NCBI GenBank assembly: GCA_028583415.1
Contig: CM053270.1
Span: forward strand, 53,950,173 to 54,014,172
Length of the DNA stretch: 64,000 nt
Direction: 5' to 3'
DNA from: Protea cynaroides
Lineage: Eukaryota > Streptophyta > Magnoliopsida > Proteales > Proteaceae
A program made the position numbers and the translations under genes. The notes below the pieces were generated by a model. It was not told the DNA's origin. It was given only the letters and a program-made list of their open reading frames with translations, and made no database searches. Positions 1 to 9,451 of the stretch are shown here, piece after piece; the first letter of the stretch is position 1, and each line of letters opens with the position of its first letter.

Positions 1-1
1 A

Positions 2-763
2 GACATGCTTCCAGCCTGTGTTATTGATTTCAAAGGATCATGGGATGAGAAACTACCATTGATCGAGTTCGCCTATAACAACAGCTATCAGGCTACTATA
101 TAGATGTCACCCTATGAAGCACTGTATGGTAGGAAGTGTCAAACTCCTTTGTTTTGGAATGAAGTTAGTGAATGGAGTATTGTTGGACCAGAATTTGTTG
201 AAGAGACTTATCATGTAGTCGATATTATTAAGGAAAGAGTTAGAACAGCTCAGAATCGTCAGAAACAGTGTGCAGATACTCGACGTCGAGACCTTGAATT
301 TATCGTAGGTGATAAGGTATTCTTGAAAGTATCACCTATGCGAGGTTTAAAACGATTCGGACTGAAAGGGAGGCTAAGTCCGAGATATGTCGGGCCATAT
401 GAGATTCTAGCTAAACGTGGAAAAGTGGATTATCAGTTAGCACAACCACCATCTATGCCAAGTGTGCATGATGTATTCCATATGTCATTATTGAAGAAGT
501 ATGTCAGAGATCCAACACACGTTTTGACAGCGGATCTACCAGATCTAACTGATGATTTGACATTCGAAGTAGCACCAACTGAAATCACCAGCCGAAAGAT
601 TCAACGTCTACGCAACTGTAACATTTATTATGTTAAGGTCACCTGGAGGAGCCGAGATATAGAAGAGATCACATGGGAAGAAGAGAATGCTATGCAGAAG
701 CAATATCCTCATCTTTTTGACTCAGAAGGTATGTGCAAATTTCGAGGACAAAATTTCTTATAA
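2..763 (+). pseudogene. Ty3/gypsy pol 3' end: integrase C-terminal part and chromodomain-like tail
   Basis: This is the end of a chromovirus-type gypsy polyprotein; upstream domains lie outside the window. The frame is open from base 2 with the integrase motif DFKGSWDEK and SPYEALYGRK. It is followed by the GDKVFLKVSP and GPYEIL block and ends in a chromodomain-like tail (VTWRSRDIEEITWEEE) before the stop at 761-763. A single in-frame TAG at 101-103 falls in the normally conserved stretch before SPYEALYGR, so the copy is not translatable as it stands. The purine tract and LTR follow directly, as expected for a pol 3' end. The same region in the minus-strand element at 4147-6222 is clearly related but not identical. 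Confidence 0.9.
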
Positions 764-775
764 GAGGAGGGGAGT
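764..775 (+). promoter_or_regulatory. Polypurine tract of the first gypsy element
   Basis: A purine run (gaggaggggag) sits between the pol stop codon and the LTR start TGTAAGACCC at 776. This is the expected place for the plus-strand primer of reverse transcription. Confidence 0.75.
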
Positions 776-1718
776 TGTAAGACCCCTATCGAACTAACCG
801 GTCTTACCACCTTATACCAGGTCTACCTATCATGGTCGAGCTAAGTAGACCAAGTGCGTAAAGAAACCACAAGACCAGGTATGAAATTTAACTCAATAAT
901 AGTCAAATATGAGTGTACGAGTGCATTCTTAAACAGGTATGACCAATCCCACCTCAAAAGAGTCCAACCCATGACTGTTGGTCATGGGGTCCGATGTTTT
1001 AGAAAGGTAGGGTCGATGGATTCTACGACCCCACCTCCGACCCTACAGAACCCAGTCAGAACCGAAAATTAGGAAACCTTCCTAATCCAAAGGGGGACTT
1101 TACTAAACTCATTGGAGCATATTATGGAGGATTTTTTTCTATAAATAGGACGTCCCTTAACCTCTTTCACTACTCTAGAACCCTAATTGAAAGTGAGAGA
1201 AAGAGAAGAGAAGGAATAGAAAGAAAATTGAAGAAAAAGACCAAGGAAGAGGAAAGTTCAGAGAAAACTCTGAATCTCAGCAAACCTAAGGTATGAACCT
1301 AATTCCCTACATGAATTAAGAGCTTAGAATAGTTCATGAAGAAGATAGGATTAGGAGAAGCCCAAATCATCCATCCATGGACAAATTTTAAGAGAATCCA
1401 TGGAGGAAATCACTGTGGACAATGGATGGTGTATAAAATTATAGTTTTGAGCCATAGAACTATCATAGGAAGGACCATGATGATAAGCCAAAGGATCCAA
1501 ACATGAAGGAATGAAGTTGAGAGTGAAAGGTCGACCATAACATGTGTGGTCACACGTAGGGTCGCATGATATCCGACCCCACGAGACCCACATGTTCGAC
1601 CACATGCCCTCGAAAAGTTCCCGGGAGGGTGTGGTCGCACGTAGGGTCGAAGTATGTCCGACCCCACCTGTGACCCTACACCCTGTGGTCGTAGAAACTG
1701 AGACCCCTGGTGCTACCC
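776..1718 (+). repeat. 3' LTR of the first gypsy element, 5' portion
   Basis: The LTR begins TGTAAGACCCC right after the purine tract. It is interrupted at 1718 by a full gypsy element of the minus strand; the remainder resumes at 13406 and ends at 14779 in GGGGTGTGACA. The two parts add up to about 2.3 kb, close to the 2.36-kb LTRs of the inserted element, whose ends are similar. TACCC at 1714-1718 is the target-site duplication of the inserted element. Short reading frames here have no recognisable domain. Confidence 0.85.
1140..1148 (+). promoter_or_regulatory. TATA box of the first gypsy LTR
   Basis: TATAAATAG lies within the LTR, upstream of a purine-rich leader. The position suits an LTR promoter; the transcription start itself was not determined. 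Confidence 0.55.
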
Positions 1719-2005
1719 TGTCACACCCCAATTCTGATCCAACCAGAACGGTGTGAGTGAACCATCATTGAACCAACGGTTCACACCAGGATCTCGAATA
1801 GGCCGTGTCCACCCATACAAACCATTACACATAACCACAATTAGAATATAAATATACAGCGAAAGACTTTAAATAGAATGAACTGAGTATCTATTGATAA
1901 ATTAAATAAGTATCCCATTATTCAAAATCCAAACACGTAATATGAATATCTGTTACATCTCTTTAATATCAAACGAAAATAACTGAAATAAATACATAAA
2001 ATCCA

Positions 2006-2140
2006 TCAAAGATACACGTAGAAAGGGCACTCGCATGAAGCATCATGCTCGTCCTCCCCTGCTTATACATCCAGAGCAGCTACACCTCCATACGCCGGAG
2101 CGTTCACATAATCATCTACAGTGTAACCTGCATCAACATC
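2006..2140 (-). pseudogene. LTR-embedded 45-codon reading frame, copy 1 (one stop)
   Basis: On the LTR sense strand, after a pyrimidine-rich stretch ending in TTTTTAG, a frame begins with Asp-Val-Asp-Ala-Gly-Tyr and stops exactly 135 nt later. This copy has one internal stop (CAA to TAA class change relative to 11327-11461) and a Tyr in place of the last Cys. No function is known to me. See 11327-11461 for the intact version. Confidence 0.5.
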
Positions 2141-3764
2141 TAAAAATAATGTACGTACAAAGGGTGAGCACACAACACAGCTCAGTAAGGCAATCAGACA
2201 GTTTCACAATATTATGCATGAGTAACAATCATTTTATGCTGTGGTTTGGTTTTAAGTTTGCAATGTGCTATAGAAAGGTTTGGTGGCCCCCGCACCTCTA
2301 TACACGAGTGTGTGGCATCGCACAGTAGATCACACTACCACCAACCCATATGCACCCATCATGGAATAGAGATAGAGCTAAGGTATACCCGCACCTCCCC
2401 TGATACTCTACCCATACCAGTACCTAAGCCCCTACTGGCCAAGGCTCGCAAACTGGGCTCGCAACTAACCAATCCTATATGTCAACAATGTATTCTCTAT
2501 CCCAGCACAGCCGTCTACTGCATAGAGATAGAGCTAGAGCGTGCAGGCCGGGTCGGAGACCACAATACCTCACCTCCCCCTGATACCCTATCCGCAACTA
2601 ACCCACTAGGATATAAACAATACGCAGGTAGACCCTATCCCAACATAACTCCCTACGGCATAGAGATAGAGCTAAAGCATCGTGGACAAGCCAGCATCGA
2701 CTCGGAATCCTCAATACCACATAACAATGGCCGGGACAACATCAATATCGGAGACCACCGTACCACGATCTTCCCCTGATACCCCACCCGTACCAAGCAT
2801 GTTAAGACAGAATACTACAAAAAGGTGCTAGTGTGAAGAGCGATCCCAGGCCCATGCCCCACTCCACACACTAACGAAAACAATCACATGCCTAACAATC
2901 ACATCCTATCAATGCATGAACAGTAATAATAACTGAAAGTAAAGGATGGCATGTGAATATGCACAAACATCATATCATAGATATTCAATGATTAACAACG
3001 ATTTACTGTCCATTAATTATTAGGTTTAGGTCAGATTCCCTTACCTGACGCTCGTTCGATAACTTGCTCCACGTCGCAAGATCCAAACGATATGTCACAA
3101 AGTCCTACAACATTATTAGGGTTTCATTAGAACATATTGTTTAGGGTTTCACGTTGGTCGGAAACCAACAGGGTTACAAATACCCTCACAGAGCTGACCG
3201 GTGGCATATACCGGTTGCAGCTCTGTGGGAAAGACTGGCAACCAGTATGGTCAGTCGGTCCCCCACAGACAACCTCCCGAGAGGTAGCGGTCGCAACATA
3301 CCGGTCGCACTATGTGCAACTGGTATAGTCGACCGGTATGTCCCCGGAAGACCATACATGGGTTCTTCGACTGTCGTCGATCATCCTCCATGGATTTTCA
3401 GGGTTTCTCCTATCCATTCTAAGTCTAGGCTTTGAGTTAGAGTTATCCCCAACTCATTCAAGTCTCGTTTCGATGAATATCCTCTTGAAACTCGAATCTA
3501 GGGTTAGACGACAACTTAGGGTTTATTGGCCAATTTAGGGTTTTAGATCAATACCTACTTTGCATGGTATTGATCCACCCACACAACAAACATAGGGTAA
3601 GAAGATGGATTCAAGCACTTACCGTTGACAGGCGTAAGGAGAGCTTCGTCGAACGTAATGGTAGCTCCTTCTTCTTCCTCCTAGCTCCTTCTCCTTTTCC
3701 ACCTCTTTCTCTTCTCTAGGGTTTGTGAGAGACAATGGAAAGGATTTGAGGAGGCTTAAGGGTG

Positions 3765-3772
3765 TATTTATA
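3765..3772 (-). promoter_or_regulatory. TATA box in the gypsy 3' LTR
   Basis: TATAAATA on the minus strand, matched at the equivalent place in the other LTR (13084-13091). It is the likely LTR promoter core. Confidence 0.55.
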
Positions 3773-4080
3773 GGCTAAAAATAGGGTTTAGTAACCCTAC
3801 TAGGATTATGAATCTTCTAGGATTCGAAATCAGGAAAGCGGGACCCGTAGAGACCAATTTCCAAATTCCCGCACATAGCTGTGCAGGCCATACCGGTCGA
3901 CCGGTACCAAGACCGGTACCATCAACCGGTATACCTAAAATCAGGTATAATTGGTCGACTTCGGTCCGATTTCGTACCTGTTTGTTATCCGCTTGCCCCG
4001 TCTGGCTCGGTGATGATCGGAAGACCTGTCACGACACAAAACCAAGGTTTAGACCGGGTTTTCAGAGTGCGGGTCTTACA

Positions 4081-4166
4081 ACTCCACCATCCTTAAAAGA
4101 AATTTCGTCCCGAAATTTGCATGTAGGTTCTACAACTCCCCCACCCTTAAAAGAAATTTCGGCCTC
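4081..4166 (-). repeat. Duplicated polypurine-tract region
   Basis: Next to the 3' LTR, the plus strand shows two tandem near-copies of a block of about 60 bp. Each has 'ctccaccatcc' or 'ctcccccaccc' followed by 'ttaaaagaaatttcg' and 'cgaaattt'. On the minus strand each copy ends in a purine tract followed by GTTGTA, so the element carries two candidate plus-strand primers. Confidence 0.65.
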
Positions 4167-6222
4167 GAAATTTAGGCCGAAATTTGAACGTACCTTGATC
4201 GTCAAAAAGGTTAGGGTACTCCTTCCTCATCGCGCTCTCTTCTTCCCAAGTAATTTCCTCCACATTTTGGCTTCTCCAATGCACCTTCACATAGTGGATA
4301 TCCTTGGTTCGAAATTGCTGAACTTTTCGACTCGAGAGCATTACAGGCACCACTTCGAAAGTTAAGTCTTCAGTCAAGTCTGGAGGATCAGCGATCAAGA
4401 TATGCGATGGATCTCTGACATACTTCTTCAGTAATGATACATGGAACACATTATGAACGCTAGACATAGATGGTGGTAGAGCCAATTGATATGCTACATT
4501 ACCACATCGATTCAATATCTCATATGGTCCCACATACCTGGGGCATAGCTTCCCCTTCTTACCAAACCGTTTCAGACCTCGCACCGGTGACACCTTCAAG
4601 AATACTTTGTCACCCACTGCAAACTCCAGATATCGACGTCGATTATCCGCATAGTGCTTCTGTTGAACTTGAGCCGTCTTCACTCTCTCCTTGATTTGAT
4701 TAATCACTTGGCAAGTTTCTTCAACAAACTCCGGTCCTACAATTCTTCTTTCCCCCACTTCGTTCCATAACAGAGGTGTATGACACTTCTTTCCATAGAG
4801 TGCTTCATATGGGGCCATCTGAATTATAGCCTGATAACTATTTTTGTAAGCGAACTCGATAAGTGATAGCTTCTCATCCCAAGCTCCTTTGAAATCTAAT
4901 GCACAAGCTCGGAGCATATCTTTAACTTGTTGACAATTCAGACATTGGAACACGAAACGAGCTATATCTGCTTTCATACCCCTCCACCAATATAGTCTTC
5001 TTAGATCATGGTACATCTTGGTACTTCCTGGATGTACCGAATATGGAGTGTAATGAGCTTCAGTCATAACTCGACCTCTGATATCGCAGTCTTCGCTCTC
5101 AGGTATACATAACCGTCCGCGATACTTGAGTACTTTGTCTGATTCCAAGATAAAGTCAGGATTGCACGTACCCTTCTCTAAGTCTTCCTGCACTGTCTTG
5201 AGATATGGATCCTGTAGGATCGCTACCTTGACTTCATCAATTAGACCCGGTGAGATCTTCAATGCGGTGAACATCATAGTGAACTTATGAATCAAGCCTT
5301 GCTCGACTGGATCTTCTGCAGTTTCGATAATATGTTCTTCATCAATTTCTATTGAACTCGAGGCTGCAGCACATAATGCAGCATTTGCACTTGGTCCTGC
5401 CTCAGGTTTCGATGCCCACTTTCTGCTTAAGGCGTCAGCCACCACATTTGCTTTACCCGGATGGTACTGGATGTCGCAATCATAATCTTTTAACAATTCC
5501 AGCCATCTCCTCTGTCTCATATTCAAATCCATCTGAGTGAAAAGATAAGTTAAGCTCTTGTGATCTGACTTAATCTGAAACTTCTCACCGTACAAGTAGT
5601 GTCTCCAAGTCTTGATTGCATGAATAACCGCTGCTAGCTCCAAGTCATGCGTAGGATAGTTCTTCTCATGCTCCTTTAACTGTCTTGATGCGTAAGCAAT
5701 CACCTGTTCTCCTTGCATCAATACACACCCAATTCCCAACCCTGAAGCATCCGTATATAAAGTAAATGGTATGCTAGGTTCTGGGATGGTCAAGATAGGT
5801 GCAGAGACTAGTCTTGACTTCAAAGTCTGAAAGCACTTCTCGCACTCATCTGTCCATATGAATTTCTCTCCCTTCTTGGTCAACCTGGTGAGTGGAACCG
5901 CGATCCTGGAGTAATCTTCCACGAATCTTCTATAATAACCAGCCAACCCAAGGAAACTACGAATCTCCGCAACACATTTTGGTGCTTCCCATCCTACTAT
6001 GGCAGCTATCTTGCTTGGATCAACCTTGATACCGTCTTCAGATACAACATGGCCCAAGAAAGCTACTTCCTTCAGCCAAAACTCACACTTCTTGAATTTT
6101 GCATAAAGCCTTACATCCCTCAGCCATTGTAGGGCTGCCCTCAAAGACATAACCAGAAACTCATAATGCCCATACCTCGTCCTGAAAGCAGTCTTCGGAA
6201 TATCTCCGGCCTTGATCTTCAA
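4147..6222 (-). pseudogene. Gypsy pol: RT remnant, RNase H, integrase lacking its core, chromodomain-like tail
   Basis: One open frame of 691 codons. It starts in the RT fingers/palm (TAFRTRYGHYEFLVMS) and jumps at about 6140-6147 straight to the RT thumb region (RLYAKFKKCEFWL), so the catalytic FIDD/YVDD-type box is missing. RNase H follows (FTLYTDASGLGIGCVL, SDHKSLTYL), then the integrase zinc-binding region (HPGSTKMYHDLRRLYWW to CLNCQQ). At 4920/4921 it jumps to the integrase C-terminal part (DMLRACALDFKGAWD), so the DDE catalytic core is absent. It ends with the GDKVFLKVSP block and a chromodomain-like tail. Both losses keep the frame. The true pol start lies upstream in other frames. Confidence 0.9.
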
Positions 6223-6695
6223 TTGGTGATACCCCGATCGGAGATCGATCTTCGAGAAAACCTTTGCACCCGTAACTGGTCAAACAAATCATCGATCCTA
6301 GGCAAGGGATACCGGTTCTTGATAGTCAACTTGTTCAATTCCCAGTAGTCAATGCATAGCCGTACACTTCCATCCTTCTTCTTGACAAATAATACAGGTG
6401 CTCCCCAAGGCGATATACTAGGTCGTATGAAGCCCTTATCCAACAATTTTTGTAACTGGGTCTTCAACTCCTTTAACTCGGTCGGGGCCATCCTGTATGG
6501 TGCTTTAGACACCGGCGCTGAACCTGGCATAAGGTCTATCACAAATTTCGTAGCCCCGCCGGTGGTAAACCTAGAAGATCTTCTGGAAATACGTCTGGAA
6601 ACTCCCGAACCACATCTATATCTTCCATCTTGAGTGACTCTACCGTGAGATCGACTACAGAAACGAGATAACCCACTCCCCCTTTCTCCAAGCAT
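6219..6695 (-). pseudogene. Gypsy pol: beginning of reverse transcriptase
   Basis: This minus-strand frame holds the RT N-terminal region: APVSKAPYRMAP, then LKELKTQLQKLLDKGFIRPS, SPWGAPVLFVKKKDG and the LCIDYWELN block. A frameshift near 6250-6290 separates it from the following pol frame (4147-6222), and another near 6540-6560 separates it from the protease frame upstream. It is part of the same damaged pol gene. Confidence 0.88.
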
Positions 6696-7104
6696 CTCTT
6701 AGTTTTTAGGGTGGAGAGGATCAGCTTCCGCTTCCTGGATAGCTTAATCCTAGCGAAACTATATTCCCTTCCCTCTTTGTCAGTAAGCACAAGCTTCCTT
6801 TCACCACATACAAGGATGGCCGAATGATGGCCTAGCCAATCCATCCCCAAAATGACATCAAAGTCTGCCATCTCAAGTATTACTAGGCTTGCTTCTAAGT
6901 CTCGGCCCTCAATACATACAGTACATGGTCCATAATATTTGGTCAAAGCCACTTCGACTCCTAGTGGAGAGCGAACTATCAAGCTTGGGTTCAATTGCTT
7001 GATTGGTAACTCCATTCGCTTCCCAAAAGAAACAGAAACAAAGGAGTGCGTGGCCCCAGAGTCAAATAATACTCTGGCGAGTAAACCAGCTATATTTAAA
7101 ATTC
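6539..7104 (-). pseudogene. Gypsy aspartic protease region
   Basis: The minus-strand frame contains the retropepsin motif LFDSGATHSF near 7060, followed by a second protease block (VILGMDWLGHH). It ends in the linker before RT (VVREFPDVFPEDLLGLPP), where the frame is lost near 6540. The catalytic Asp of DSGA is present. The frame runs upstream to 7104, directly after a candidate 3' splice site. Confidence 0.87.
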
Positions 7105-7182
7105 CTGGAATATATTGCCCCTTAGTTCTACATGCTCATGCAACTGAAAGAATAAACCAAATAGTAAGGGATAAAGTCGTAC
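7105..7182 (-). other. Candidate 78-nt intron between gag and protease
   Basis: The minus strand shows a GT (GTACGAC) at 7182-7181 and an AG (TTCCAG) at 7106-7105, with a T-rich interior. Removing these 78 nt would connect the gag-side frame to the protease frame without a break; the interval itself contains stops in that frame. It could equally be a small insertion. No splicing evidence is available. Confidence 0.4.
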
Positions 7183-7185
7183 CAG

Positions 7186-8433
7186 TTACCACATCAGGTG
7201 ATGCGGCTGCCTCTTCAGTGGTGACCGCATAAACTCTTCCTTGCTGGGGAGCTTGCTTCTTAGGTAGAGTGCAGTTCCTTGCAACATGTCCCAATTGGAC
7301 GAGTTATAACATTTAATGTTTGGGTTGGGTCTGGCGAATTGTGGCACAGGTGGTGCCGGGTTGTTTCTCGCAGGTGCTGTAGCGGTCTGTGCCCTGTATG
7401 GGTAGAATGGTATAGTATTACTGCCACCCGAGCTCTCACCAGCGGATCTCTTCACTCCCCTGTTCTGAGCGAAGAAGCTGTCCCTCTGACTGGACTCTAT
7501 CACCCTTGCAACCTGCACCGCCTCATTGTAGGTCTTCTTGTCCAGACCCAAAAGGTGCTCTCTGATGCTTCCACGTAGTCCCATGGTGAACCTACGTGTC
7601 TTGGTCTCCTCCTCCTGCATACTGGCTGGTGCGAAGAAGAACAGCTCTTCGTACCTCTGCTGATACGCATCTACGGTCGACTGAGATTGTTGCAGATTGA
7701 GAAACTCCCTCTCCATTTGATCTCTGAAGCTCTTCGGAAAGTATTTGTCGAAGAAGGCCACTTTAAACACTTCCCAATCGACCAGGGTATACTTATTCTC
7801 CAGATATGCCCGAGTAAAATTCCACCAAGCATTGGCGTCTTCCCTTAACATATGAGTGGCAAACAGAACCTTCTCCTCCTCAGTGTAAGTCATCAGTCGG
7901 AAGTTCTTTTCCATTTCAGAAACCCACATTGTGCTGGCCACAATGGTTTCCCCGTCCCGCCCCGTGAACGATGAAGGTTTCAACTTCAAGAATCTATCCA
8001 CCGACCCGTGCTCCGTACCATGGTGGTGGATACGGATAAGCTCCCGGGTACGCAGAAGGCGACGGAAACCGATGCGGTGGTGGTACATTCTGTGCTTGGC
8101 CCCTCGGCCTTGGGCTACTCTGCATCGGTTGGGTAGTATTAATTCCTCCCGACTCGGGCGTATTTCCTGCGAGAACTGAACCTGTTGGCCTGAGCATCTT
8201 CGATTCCGCTCGAAATTCCTTCGTTGAGCACGCATCTGATAGACCAAGTTTGTAACAATGGTCTCAGAATTCCTGTGAGGTGGGCCCGGTAAATTTGTCG
8301 GTACCTCCGGGACCTGTTCCTCCTCCACTTCAGGACTGGGTTCTCTAACCTGGTCTGGTTCAGCTTGCTCTTCTTCTAGGCGCATTCTGGCCTGATGACG
8401 CTTCCGACCCCTTCGATCGTTTCCACCTGTCAT
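7186..8433 (-). pseudogene. Gypsy gag with damaged zinc knuckle
   Basis: A retrotransposon gag (Retrotrans_gag family). The N-terminal part is charged (Glu/Arg-rich, residues 1-60). The core shows FTGRDGETIVASTMWV, EEEKVLFATHMLREDANAWW and the DKYFPKSFRDQMEREFLNL block, then a QSTVDAYQQRYEEL stretch, typical of plant chromovirus gag. Near 7300-7308 the reading frame slips by one base inside the CCHC zinc knuckle: only the first Cys (KCYN) is read in frame, and the rest lies in another frame. The last 40 or so codons of this frame are therefore spurious. Confidence 0.9.
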
Positions 8434-9007
8434 CTCAGACTATTTATTTGGATCTGAGAAGAAGACATAATACATGAGAACATCAATAATAGTAGTGTTA
8501 GTCTTGAATAATGCATGGGAAAATAGTCGAGAAGTAACATTTCAATTTACACAATTTTAGAAATTTAAAATTCAATTTTTCTGGTTCTTTGGGGCGTACC
8601 GGTCACAACATACCGGTCGCACACCTATGGAAATATGCTGCGACCGGTATAGTCGACCGGGTCAGAATTAAAATTCTGGCCGAGACATAGCGGTCGCATG
8701 TCTAGGAGATACCGGTCGACACTCTGTATACAGTGTTGCGACCGGTATAGTCGACCGGTTAGAATTAAAATTCTGACCGAGACATAGCGGTCACACACCT
8801 GGGGTGATACCGGCCGGTATCAGGCAAAACCGTCGACCGGTATGCCCAGAATTGACTTTAAAATCGCGAAAAGTGAGAAATTTTCTCACTTTTCTTTCTT
8901 CCTCCTCTCCGGTGGCGATTCTTCTCTGTCCAACTGAGTTGCTACAGTCCGGCCGGTACCTTTAGAAGCCGATTTCTTCCATTCCAAGCGTGGAACATCG
9001 CCTCCAG
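8434..9007 (+). promoter_or_regulatory. ACCGGT-rich upstream region and untranslated leader of the opposite-strand ORF
   Basis: Between gag (minus strand) and the plus-strand ORF lies a stretch with many ACCGGT or GTCGACCGG units (about 8595-8845). It includes a direct repeat of roughly 110 bp centred on 'agaattaaaattct' (near 8667 and 8763). The pyrimidine-rich stretch at 8880-8930 and the splice-donor-like CAG/GTAGGT at 9007/9008 suggest a leader exon for the ORF at 9452. No clear TATA box was found. Confidence 0.4.
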
Positions 9008-9444
9008 GTAGGTCTCTTCCTTCTCTCTCCTATTTTTACAAGTTTCTCATATCGTCTATATGTAGAAATTTAGGTTTTTCTTTGTTCGAGATGTTTTAAC
9101 CGTAGGAATTATTTTCCTTCGGCTTGGAAAGGGTTTAGGGACCCCCAAGAGCAAAAGCCCTCAACTAATTTGGGGTTTCACCGAAAGGTTTTGATAAAAA
9201 TTGAATTTTTACTCTTTTTAACCTAGGTTTTCAAAAATTTTGAAATTTCTAATTTTTTTCTTAAATTCTTGAAATTTCATGTTGCAATTGTTTGTGATTG
9301 GTTTGTTGAAAAGTGTGGGGGTTACGTAAGTCCTCCTCCCCATGTTTTTGGGTGAGTTCGAGGCTTTTTCCCAATTTATAGCCGTTATGCTGCCAAAATT
9401 TTGAAAATTTCTAACTTTTTATTTTGTTTTCTTTTGTTTTGCAG
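9008..9444 (+). other. Probable intron in the leader of the opposite-strand ORF
   Basis: A strong plant donor (CAG followed by GTAGGT) at 9007/9008 and a T-rich acceptor (TTTTGTTTTGCAG) ending at 9444 bound 437 bp of T-rich sequence. The ATG of the 418-codon ORF follows 7 nt after the acceptor. This layout is that of a plant gene with a 5' UTR intron. Confidence 0.6.
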
Positions 9445-9451
9445 ATTTTAA

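Larger units (their letters stand above)
1719..4080 (-). repeat. 3' LTR of the nested gypsy element
   Basis: This 2362-bp LTR reads TGTCACACCCC to GGGTCTTACA on the plus strand. By eye it differs from its partner at 11040-13400 at only a few percent of positions, so the insertion is fairly recent. It contains a TATA box, several ACCGGT palindromes (3190-3350 and 3890-3935) and a degenerate internal repeat built around 'atagagatagagct' (near 2366, 2521 and 2658). It also contains a 45-codon reading frame at 2006-2140. Plus-strand reading frames in it, up to 177 codons, are not believable genes. Confidence 0.93.

Noticed and set aside
2246..2779. Open frame of 177 codons on the plus strand inside an LTR
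   Set aside because: It lies antisense in the LTR, is shortened in the partner LTR by stops, and its sequence reflects the 'atagagatagagct' repeat. No domain.
7186..7310. Last 40 codons of the gag frame as a real C-terminus
   Set aside because: They come after a one-base slip in the zinc knuckle; the homologous residues lie in another frame.
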